Both the position numbers and the translations under genes were made by a program. A DNA stretch of 64,000 nt from an uncultured Lentisphaerota bacterium (lineage in GTDB: Bacteria; Verrucomicrobiota; Kiritimatiellia; CAIQIC01). The stretch is taken from the NCBI GenBank assembly GCA_903896925.1, contig CAITZM010000097.1, positions 1 through 64,000 on the forward strand, in the 5' to 3' direction. Below the pieces are notes generated by a model. It had not been told where the DNA came from. It saw only the letters and a program-made list of their open reading frames with translations, and did no database searches. Of this stretch, positions 46,092 to 53,155 are shown piece after piece; the first letter of the stretch is position 1; every line of letters begins with the position of its first letter.

Positions 46092-46939
46092 ACAGACGGC
46101 AGCGTAGCCGGAGCCGCCGCACCCTGCCAGCGGATAATTTCCAGCCGCCCGTCGAAATGCTCGACGAGGGCCGTGCAGCTCTCGACCCAGTCGCCGGTGT
46201 TGTAGTACGCGATGCCTTCGAACTCGCGGATCTCGGCCTTGTGGATGTGGCCGCAGATGACGCCATCGGCGCCGCGCTTGCGGGCCTCGCGCGCCAGCGC
46301 CTGCTCGTAGTCGGTGACGAACTTGATGATGTTCTTCACGCGCTGCTTGACGTAGGCCGAGAGCGACCAGTCCGGACGGCCGAGCCCGCGCCGCAGCCGG
46401 TTGAGCTGGCGGCCAAGGAGGATCATCGCGTCGTAGCCGTTGTTGCCGAGGAAGGCGAGCCAGGGTGCATAGTGGACGATGCTGTCGAATTCGTCGCCGT
46501 GCAGCACCCAGAGCTTGCGTCCGTCGGCGGTCGTGTGGAGCGCGTCGCGCAACAGTGTGACGCCGCCGAACTGGTGCCCGATGAAGTCGCGCAGGAACTC
46601 GTCGTGATTGCCGGGGATGTAGTCCACCCGCGCACCCTTGCGTACCTTGCGCAGCAGTTTTTGCACGATGTCGTTATGCGACTGCGGCCAGTGCCAGGTG
46701 CGCTTGAGCATCCAGCCATCCACCATGTCGCCGACGAGATACCAGTGGTCGGCGTCGTGCCGCTTGAGAAAATCGAGCAGGCGGTCCGCCTGGCTCGCCC
46801 GCCAGCCCAGATGCGCGTCGGAGATCCAAATCGTGCGGTAGCGGCGCGTCTCGTGCGGCGAGGCCACCGCGGCCTCCGCACCCTGCACCGGCGGCTGGAT
46901 CAGCGCCGCCAGGGTTTCGGTTGTCGGGTTGTGTGTCAT
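46088..46939 (-). CDS. plcP: PlcP/LpxH-like metallophosphoesterase
   Basis: 283 residues. Calcineurin fold with every metal ligand: ISDAHLG (40-45), GDMVDG (near 69), GNHDEF (near 109), HGDEFDS, and GHIHKAEI (near 229), plus a basic amphipathic segment (LNRLRRGLGRPDWSLSAYVK) suited to membrane contact. Such proteins are annotated as UDP-2,3-diacylglucosamine diphosphatase (LpxH) but include PlcP, a phospholipase C that cleaves phospholipid headgroups under phosphate starvation. Coupling to an MGDG-synthase-type transferase favours PlcP. LpxH cannot be excluded, since lpxD is in the window and no other lpxH/lpxI is seen. Confidence 0.75.
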   Translation of the reverse strand: MTHNPTTETLAALIQPPVQGAEAAVASPHETRRYRTIWISDAHLGWRASQADRLLDFLKRHDADHWYLVGDMVDGWMLKRTWHWPQSHNDIVQKLLRKVRKGARVDYIPGNHDEFLRDFIGHQFGGVTLLRDALHTTADGRKLWVLHGDEFDSIVHYAPWLAFLGNNGYDAMILLGRQLNRLRRGLGRPDWSLSAYVKQRVKNIIKFVTDYEQALAREARKRGADGVICGHIHKAEIREFEGIAYYNTGDWVESCTALVEHFDGRLEIIRWQGAAAPATLPSV

Positions 46940-47365
46940 ATTTTTGATCTTGGAACAGGCGTTCCGCCCGTACTCTCCGCGACCAGCGTTAGCCGCCGGT
47001 TAGGCCGCGGCTAGAAATACGTGTGCGGTTTTTGCTTGTCGGCGCGCGGGGCTTCCGCGGCACCGACAACGGGCTGCCCACTGAGAAGGGGTATTTTGAC
47101 AGAATCATTGACGGCAGAATCATTAGGAAGCGGAGCCACGCAGGCCGAACGAGATGGCGATGTTATCCCTATCGTTATTGAGCCCTAACGCTCTTAATTC
47201 GTTCAACAATGATTCTGCCATCCATGATTCTGTCGTGTCTTTCGCACGACAGCTTCGGCAGCTTTCAACACACGACGGAGCCAGATTGCCATGCGCCGCC
47301 CATTTTTTGCTTGTCGGCGCGGAGCGGTTCCGCAAAGGTGCCGCAACGAACCAACTGGAGAATCT
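46940..47365. other. Intergenic region with an 18-bp direct repeat and REPIN copy a
   Basis: TTTTTGCTTGTCGGCGCG occurs at 47029-47046 and 47304-47321, flanking the REPIN-like element at 47098-47234. No gene is supported. Confidence 0.5.
47098..47234. mobile_element. REPIN-like element, copy a
   Basis: A 27-base arm made of GACAGAATCAT and GGCAGAATCATT (47098-47124) is repeated in inverse (47208-47234) around 83 bases. Each arm is itself a tandem of two CAGAATCAT units. Three further inverted pairs (48365, 48705, 51025) and a single arm (55106) share the unit. Confidence 0.65.
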
Positions 47366-48283
47366 ATGAAATTGAAGCTCGTAATGTCCGCGCTCCTGCT
47401 CGCCGGGTTTTGTTGCTGCGCCGCCGCGGAACCGGTCGCGCACCGCTTCCTCAAGTCCGGCTGCGGCAGCGGCTCGGTCGCCATCGTCGCCGCCGACGGC
47501 AAGGTGGAGTGGGAACTGCCCATCGCCGACGAGACCAGCGACTCGTGGCTGCTGCCTGACGGTCACGTCATCTTCGCCTACAAGCACGGCGTCCGCGAGG
47601 TCAAGGCCGACAAGACGACGGTCTGGGAATATGCCGCACCCAAGGACGCCGAAGTGCACGCCTGCCAGCCGCTCGGCGACGGCTGGTTCCTCCTCGGCGA
47701 ATCACGCAAGGGTTCCAGCCGGGTCATGGAGATGAACCGCGAGCAGAAGATCCGGATGGAGTTCACCATCGCCGACGCCACCGGCACGTCGCACAACCAG
47801 TTCCGGCAGATCCGCAAGACGCCGCAGGGCACCTACCTCGTCACGCAGCAGCGCGGCAACGGCAAGGCGCGCGAATTTGACGCCACCGGCAAGCTCGTCC
47901 GCGAATTCGCGGCCGGCCGCTACGTGGCCATCCGCCTGGCCAACGGCAACACCCTGCTCGGCTGCAGCGACGAGCACCGCGTGATCGAAGTGGACCCGCA
48001 GGACAAGATCGTCTGGCAGGTGACGGAGAAGGAACTCCCCGGCAACCAGCTCGCCTGCGTCGCCGGCCTGCACCGGCTGGCCAACGGCAACACCGTGATC
48101 TGCAACTGGTCCGGCCACATCAATAAAAAAGTGAACACGCAATTTACCGAACAGCCGCTGGTCGTCGAGGTCACGCCAGACAAGAAAGTGGTCTGGGAAG
48201 TGCGCAACCCGGCGCTGAAGATGATCTCCTCGATCAACATCCTCGACGGCGGCGACCCCCTGACCGGGAAATCCTGGCGCTGA
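47366..48283 (+). CDS. Secreted beta-propeller protein (PQQ/NHL-like)
   Basis: 305 residues from ATG 47366 (GGAG six bases upstream). Signal peptide 1-21. About six blades of the form W-E-L/Y/V-P ... LPDGHVIFAYKHGVREV, PQGTYLVTQQRGNGKAREFD and LANGNTLLGCSDEHRVIEVD, closing with VVWEVRNPALKMISSINIL. This resembles PQQ-like/arylsulfotransferase-type propellers without catalytic residues that I can identify. A short copy of its C-terminus (GGDPLAGQSWR) lies at 48858-48901. Confidence 0.75.
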   Translation: MKLKLVMSALLLAGFCCCAAAEPVAHRFLKSGCGSGSVAIVAADGKVEWELPIADETSDSWLLPDGHVIFAYKHGVREVKADKTTVWEYAAPKDAEVHACQPLGDGWFLLGESRKGSSRVMEMNREQKIRMEFTIADATGTSHNQFRQIRKTPQGTYLVTQQRGNGKAREFDATGKLVREFAAGRYVAIRLANGNTLLGCSDEHRVIEVDPQDKIVWQVTEKELPGNQLACVAGLHRLANGNTVICNWSGHINKKVNTQFTEQPLVVEVTPDKKVVWEVRNPALKMISSINILDGGDPLTGKSWR

Positions 48284-48364
48284 GTAAAGGGGAAAGTGCC
48301 CAGGCGCACCGGTACAGTGCAAGGCGACCCTTATCCGGAGCGCTGCCGTTTAAAGGTCAGATAC

Positions 48365-48663
48365 GACAGAATTATTTACGGCAGAATCATTTGTTCAGAG
48401 TTTTGAGCGTAACAACTCGTTGATCGAAGTTGACCCAATGGATGCTGTTCAGACGCGTGTGGCTTAGCAGCCGCTCGAGGTGCGTTTCATAGGCCGGCAG
48501 GTTTTGCCGAACAGCGGACAGATGCCAGGCAGTCCCGGCTTTCAGCATGCACCGCTGTCCACGGCATAGAAGCGCTCCGATCCTATCTGCCTGGTTTCAA
48601 TGCTACACTCGACAGGCATGCGCTGATCCGTGTTCTAATGATTCTGCCGTCAATGATTCTGTC
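48365..48663. mobile_element. REPIN-like element, copy b, with enclosed short ORF
   Basis: Arms at 48365-48391 and 48637-48663 are inverse copies of the CAGAATCAT tandem. The 245-base interior holds an open frame at 48387-48548 on the minus strand, listed separately. Confidence 0.6.
48387..48548 (-). pseudogene. 53-codon frame inside REPIN copy b
   Basis: ATG 48548 opens MLKAGTAWHLSAVRQNLPAY, then ETHLERLLSHTRLNSIHWVN and FDQRVVTLKTLNK. The stop TGA falls inside the repeat arm. The composition is protein-like, with no low-complexity bias, but there is no ribosome site and no family is recognised. It may be the C-terminal remnant of a gene truncated by repeat activity. Confidence 0.3.
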
Positions 48664-48704
48664 ATATCCGAACGGTTCCATGATAATTCGGAAGAGAATA
48701 CTTC

Positions 48705-48778
48705 GACAGAATCATTTATGACAAAATCATTCATGCGCCTCTCCCAATCCCAATGATTCTGCTTTCAAAGATTCTGTC
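48705..48778. mobile_element. REPIN-like element, copy c (minimal)
   Basis: Arms at 48705-48731 and 48752-48778 with only 20 bases between them, so the whole copy can fold into one long hairpin. Confidence 0.6.
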
Positions 48779-48857
48779 ACCGCTGAACACTTACAAATTT
48801 CCCCGTCCCACCGCGCAGCATACGAGACGACCCGGACGACGGCCCGACGGAATCAAC

Positions 48858-48901
48858 TGCTTCGTTGGCGGTGATCCGCTGGCCGGCCAATCCTGGCGCT
48901 G
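48858..48901 (+). pseudogene. C-terminal remnant of a beta-propeller paralogue
   Basis: The frame reads VGGDPLAGQSWR-stop, matching DGGDPLTGKSWR-stop at the end of the gene at 47366-48283. Nothing upstream of it in the frame resembles the rest of the propeller. It is the tail of a deleted or displaced duplicate. Confidence 0.5.
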
Positions 48902-48916
48902 AAGCCGCAGATGCGG

Positions 48917-50221
48917 CTACGCGGAGGTCGCTGTAAACGCGCCCGGCGCAACGCCATATTTGGCGGCAAAATCCGCGTCGCGCAACGCCCGGTGCCGGCG
49001 CCGGGCCTCTTCCACCGCGGCCAGCAGGGCCGGGCCTGTCAGGGGCCACGGCGCGGCGGCAGCCGCGGCCTCCGTCGCGCACAACTGCGCATCGGAAAAG
49101 CGCAGCACGGGCGGGGCGAATGCGGCCCCGAGCTGCAACCTGAACGGCGGCACGCCCATCAGGCCGAAGACGGCAAATGCGTGATCGCGGAGCACCACCT
49201 GCATCAGTTCGTACTGCGGGACCAGCCAGGGACGCCGCGGGTCCGGCGTAGGCGGCGACTGGCTCAGCATCAGGCGCAAGCCTGTGCAGAGTGCGGCACA
49301 CCGCTGCGTCAGATGCCGCCACACCGGATGCTCACGCCAGCCTTCCACCTCCACCGGCCCGGACAGGCTGGCGGTGGGTGCCAACCCGGCCGCAGCGAGT
49401 ACACGCGAAAGGGGCCCGACCAATTGCGACCAACAGCACAACTGGTCCAGCGCGATCTCCGTATTGCCGGCAACGGTCGCCAGGCGCAGCCCCCGTTCGT
49501 CGCCCAACACAGCCTCCATACAGAGTTGCAGCGCGCGCACCGGGTCGCTGGTGTTCAGCGCCATGAAGCCGGCGATCGGCAGCACCACGTTCACGGCCCA
49601 CGTGGCGCGGCCGGCATTATGCGCGGGGTCGTGCTGGCCCAGCGACTTTACGGCCGGAGAAGCCAGGGCGTCATGCAGGAGCTTCAGGTAGAGGCGGGGA
49701 TAGCTGTCCTGTGCCGCGCCGGCCGTCATGGCGGCATCGTATTCCTCGGAGGTATAGGGGATGACACCCTGCGCGCACCGCTCCGCACGCAAGGCTGCGA
49801 AGTGTCCGTCCGGGTCAGGGAAGCCTTCCTCCGCCAGCACGCGATCCGGGCCGCGTATATGCATGTCCCAAAAGCGGGCCAGGCATTCCACCACGTCGCG
49901 CACGGCGCTGGTCTGGCCCGGCGCCGGCCGGCCAAAGGCGCGGCGCAGCGGGCCGTGCGACGGCGCCCGGCCCGTGCGTTCCAGGGCCAACACGCGTTCC
50001 CACTCTTCGGCCACCAGCCGCTGCAGCCAAGACGACCCGGCCAGTTGGAACGCGTGCAGGCACTCATGCATCAGCACGCGCGGCACCTTGGCGCCCAGCC
50101 CGGCCTGGTTGGGTGCCGCGAAGAAACTTTGCAGGCCGTGCGGCGGCAATAACGCGGGCGGACACGGCGCCGCCACGGACGCAAGGCCCGTGAACCAATC
50201 GAAGCCGTCGACGTCGGTCAT
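48917..50221 (-). CDS. HExxH-containing protein, unrecognised
   Basis: 434 residues without signal peptide or membrane segment. Residues about 52-58 read LMHECLHAF, an HExxH zinc-binding motif, followed by a helical region. No conventional third zinc ligand was identified. The remainder is rich in Ala, Leu, Arg and Cys, with repeated helical stretches (RVLAEEGFPDPDGHFAALRA, ATWAVNVVLPIAGFMALNTS). It overlaps by four bases the upstream gene for a small membrane protein. I infer a metallopeptidase-like protein acting with that partner. It could also be a non-catalytic helical repeat protein. Confidence 0.6.
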   Translation of the reverse strand: MTDVDGFDWFTGLASVAAPCPPALLPPHGLQSFFAAPNQAGLGAKVPRVLMHECLHAFQLAGSSWLQRLVAEEWERVLALERTGRAPSHGPLRRAFGRPAPGQTSAVRDVVECLARFWDMHIRGPDRVLAEEGFPDPDGHFAALRAERCAQGVIPYTSEEYDAAMTAGAAQDSYPRLYLKLLHDALASPAVKSLGQHDPAHNAGRATWAVNVVLPIAGFMALNTSDPVRALQLCMEAVLGDERGLRLATVAGNTEIALDQLCCWSQLVGPLSRVLAAAGLAPTASLSGPVEVEGWREHPVWRHLTQRCAALCTGLRLMLSQSPPTPDPRRPWLVPQYELMQVVLRDHAFAVFGLMGVPPFRLQLGAAFAPPVLRFSDAQLCATEAAAAAAPWPLTGPALLAAVEEARRRHRALRDADFAAKYGVAPGAFTATSA

Positions 50222-50634
50222 GCGCCCGCCCCTTTGCGCAAGGAGAGGACTTTGGCCAGCAGACCGGCAAACGTCGTGTCATCGGTCTTGCCCGCGGCCA
50301 CGGTCTCGACGCTGCCGTCGGCCTTGATCAGCACCACAAAACCGGCCGGCACATCCGCCAGCTGGGTTACGAGCGGCGGCTGTTGGCGCGCATCGATCAG
50401 GACCCCCTGTCCATGCCGCACCAGAATGTAGTTCAGAATGCGCGACGCCAGCATGGCCACGGTGGCGGTCACCATCAGCGACACCGGCTCGATGAAGCGC
50501 GCTACCACCGCATCCGGATCCGGCGGCAAGGGCGTCTCCGGGCCGAGGACGTACCCGACGGCCGTCGCCGCACGTTCGGCGGCCAACGCTTCGCGCGGCA
50601 GTTCCAACCGGACTTGCAACAAGGCATCCTTCAT
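50218..50634 (-). CDS. Small membrane protein resembling EACC1-type conflict components
   Basis: 138 residues. A beta-rich N-terminus (DALLQVRLELPREALAAERA), a single membrane-like helix near 55-72 (SLMVTATVAMLASRILNYIL), and then a small beta sheet (GVLIDARQQPPLVTQLA, GFVVLIKADGSVETVAAGK). This order (short N-terminal sheet, helix, V-x-I-D-A-R strand) recalls the effector-associated constant component EACC1 found beside proteases and effectors in bacterial conflict systems. The likeness is by pattern only. Translationally coupled to the HExxH gene. Confidence 0.5.
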   Translation of the reverse strand: MKDALLQVRLELPREALAAERAATAVGYVLGPETPLPPDPDAVVARFIEPVSLMVTATVAMLASRILNYILVRHGQGVLIDARQQPPLVTQLADVPAGFVVLIKADGSVETVAAGKTDDTTFAGLLAKVLSLRKGAGA

Positions 50635-51238
50635 CGCTGTCTCCTCTTCTGGTTAAGGGCTTCGCAGGCACACCCCGGGCCAGGAGTTGACGCGCGCCTC
50701 GGCACGTCGGTCAGCAGCCGACGGATGTGCTCAAACTGCACACCCCGCATCTTCGCCATCCGCACGACCAAGACGATCCCTGTTTAGTCCGGCGAGGTCC
50801 TATTCTTGGATGGGGCTTGGACCTAGGCGTGACGCGCTCAGGCGAGTTCACAGAGGGGTAACCTGGGACGGCAAGCGCGTCCGCGCATGCACAGCCGGTC
50901 CCGCCACAGTTGAGCTCCTCCGTCAACACTCTCGACGTCGGCGACCTGCTCAGCGGCCAGTCCAGGAGGTAAGATAACGAACCATGGCCAAGCGTGGATC
51001 GGTTGAAACTGCTCAGAATTTACGGCAGAATCATTGTTGGCAGAATCATGGAGCCAGTGTTGAAAGCGTATGCTCGCTGGCGGCAGGACGACGCCCAAAA
51101 ACACGCTCGGCCAGCCGACTCTTCTCCAGTTCCCATGATTCTGTCGTAAATGATTCTGTCGAATGATGAACTAACTCCGGAAAGAGGTCAGGCGTATAGG
51201 GTCGGAATCTTGCTCGTCCGCCTCGCCCTGCCGGCCGG
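50635..51238. other. Intergenic region with REPIN copy d
   Basis: No gene with domain support. Contains the inverted pair at 51025-51160 and otherwise unremarkable sequence. Confidence 0.45.
51025..51160. mobile_element. REPIN-like element, copy d
   Basis: Left arm GGCAGAATCATT..GGCAGAATCATG (51025-51050), extended by a third degenerate unit at 51013. Right arm 51134-51160, with about 83 bases between. Same unit as copies a-c. Confidence 0.6.
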
Positions 51239-52174
51239 CTAACTTTGCGTCGCAGGCGCGGACGGCGCTTTGGGCCAGGTATAAGCCTTGTGCTTGCGGA
51301 AGCCCTGCACCGTGAGCGTGCCGTCGGCGCACACGCCCACCATGGAATAGGCGTTGTTGTCCGCCCCGCTGCCATCGACCAGCGCCGCCAGCGTGCAGTA
51401 GTGGATGCCGTTGAGCTCTTTGAGGTCGTTGCGGTGGTGATGTCCTTGGAACACCGCCAGCACCCCGCCGTGGGCCTCGAGCAGCTTCCGCACCGCGGCG
51501 CCGCTCTTGATGGCGTGCGGGTCGACCAGGTCCATCCGCTGATGAATGAAGACGATGACAGGCTTGGTGGTGGCGCGGAGGTCGGCGCGGAGCCAGTCCT
51601 GCTCGGCCGCAGGCAGGTCGGTATCGGTCCACTGGAAGTTCTTCGCGCCATAGGCGACGCCGTCGCCGCGATAGCAGGCATCGAGCACGATGAAATGGAA
51701 TCCGGCGCGATCGAACGAGTAGTGCGCCTGCTTCAGGCCGGTATTTTCCATGAACTGCTGCTTCGTCAGCGACCAGACGCAGTGGTTGCCGAGCACGTAA
51801 AAGCGGTCGCCGGAGAACTTGGCATACTCGGCATCGATGGTCTTGAGATGGCCGAGTTCGCCCGCCACCGTCGGCGCGGCATCGATCAGGTCGCCGAGCT
51901 CGACGGCGAAATCGGCCTTGGCCGCATTGAACCCGGCAACGGCCGTGCGGACCTTTTCGAGCGACTCGCGATAGCAGCGCGTCTTGGAACTGGGGAGGTC
52001 GGCGTAGTGCACATCCGTGAGCAGCCCGAACCGGAGCGCCGGCGGCGGCAGCGCCGCCAGCCCCGGACGCAGCGCGCCGCCGAACGCGGCGGCGCCGAGC
52101 ACCAGGGTGCCCTGCTGGATGAACGCGCGGCGGCTGAGCACCGCAACGGAGGAGTGAGGGCGCTTGGTTGGCAT
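51239..52174 (-). CDS. Tat-exported metallophosphoesterase
   Basis: 311 residues from ATG 52174. Twin-arginine signal LSRRAFIQQGTLVLGAAAFG (about 13-33) implies folded export, typical where metals are loaded inside the cell. Calcineurin motifs: TDVHYAD, ELGDLIDA, VLGNHCVW (Cys in place of the usual Asp/Glu after GNH), FIHQRMD, and FQGHHHRND. This is the icc/3',5'-cyclic-nucleotide phosphodiesterase-like branch. Substrate unknown. It stands alone, between repeat-rich gaps. Confidence 0.85.
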   Translation of the reverse strand: MPTKRPHSSVAVLSRRAFIQQGTLVLGAAAFGGALRPGLAALPPPALRFGLLTDVHYADLPSSKTRCYRESLEKVRTAVAGFNAAKADFAVELGDLIDAAPTVAGELGHLKTIDAEYAKFSGDRFYVLGNHCVWSLTKQQFMENTGLKQAHYSFDRAGFHFIVLDACYRGDGVAYGAKNFQWTDTDLPAAEQDWLRADLRATTKPVIVFIHQRMDLVDPHAIKSGAAVRKLLEAHGGVLAVFQGHHHRNDLKELNGIHYCTLAALVDGSGADNNAYSMVGVCADGTLTVQGFRKHKAYTWPKAPSAPATQS

Positions 52175-52546
52175 GGCGAAATGCTTAGCGGCGGGGTGAC
52201 GGCATGTCAAGACCAGGGCGGCGGACCAGGCGGGAAGAGCCTTCACCACAGAAGGCGCAGAGGTCGAAGGAGGTCACAGAGGAAGAAAATCTTTGCCGCA
52301 AAAGGACCTACCGCGGCAAGGCCGCAACCAAACCTCACGCGGAGCGTGAGGTCTACTTTGCCGGAGCCGCCGCCATAGTAGTCATCTCGCTCCGCGAGAT
52401 GCTTCAGTTCCTGGCCTACCGGCCTGCTTCGAACTCGTGTTGAGAGAGAGAATCTGATGATTAGCAATTCAAATAGCCCAAGGAAGTCTTTGTAGCTGCG
52501 TTCGGAGAACGCGACCCCCCGCAAGGGCGCCCCGCCGGAAAGATTT

Positions 52547-52643
52547 ACCACAGAGGGCACAGAGGTCTAAGAGGTCACGAAGGTTTTTGAGCCCATCAGA
52601 TTCCGACCACTGTGACCTCCTCTTACCTCGGTGACCTCTGTGG
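52547..52643. repeat. Inverted pair of ACCACAGAGG repeats
   Basis: ACCACAGAGGGCACAGAGG followed by a degenerate tandem (52547-52583) meets its inverse ending GACCTCTGTGGT (52610-52643) across 26 bases. Single copies lie at 52245 and, inverted, at 53087-53136. Confidence 0.65.
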
Positions 52644-53021
52644 TTTGCTTTCGCCGTCGCAGCGCTGGCCCAGCCCGCCGTTTTGCCGCTTATTATGCGG
52701 ACGTGACATTGTGAGGCGCGAGCTTCTCATGTCCATCTTGTCCATCCAGTCCATTGGGTGCGGCCAGGTACGCGGGCGTTGGGCTGAGTTCATGGCGGCG
52801 GGCGCGGCGGTTCGACTTCGCTCACCGCAGGCGCGCCCGCCCTTCTACCGGAATTCGCGAGCTGCGCGTCCTTCGCGGCGCAGCTCTTGCCGCTCCTGGT
52901 TTCCGGCTTGCCTCCTGCTCTTGTCCACTTTGTTTCGCGGGGCAAGATACCCCGCCCACAAGACGTGGGCTTTGCCCGGTTGATTTATCTGTCGGCGGGC
53001 GCGGCGCGCCCGCCCTACCCT

Positions 53022-53066
53022 TTCCAAACTCTGGATAATAACCTGTTTTGATTTCCAAGCCTTGGA
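53022..53066. repeat. TTCCAA-type palindromes upstream of the xylanase stop
   Basis: TTCCAAACTCTGGA (53022-53035) and TTCCAAGCCTTGGA (53053-53066), same family as at 15152 and 34495. Confidence 0.5.
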
Positions 53067-53155
53067 TACTGCACCAACGAGAAAATCCTCCGTGAACCTC
53101 GGCTGACCTCGGTGACCTCTGTGGTTACTTCCTCTTTGCATCGCGACGTGGAGCG

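Larger units (their letters stand above)
52175..53155. other. Repeat-rich intergenic region of nearly 1 kb
   Basis: No gene is supported. It contains ACCACAGAGG-type repeats (52245-52285, 52547-52583, inverse at 52610-52643 and 53087-53136), two TTCCAA palindromes (53022-53035, 53053-53066), a GGCAAGATACCCCGCCCACAAG-like segment near 52940-52965, and C/G-rich palindromes near 53000. Confidence 0.55.

Noticed and set aside
52245..53136. CRISPR array
   Set aside because: The ACCACAGAGG repeats are too few, of mixed orientation, and lack uniform spacers; no cas genes are present.
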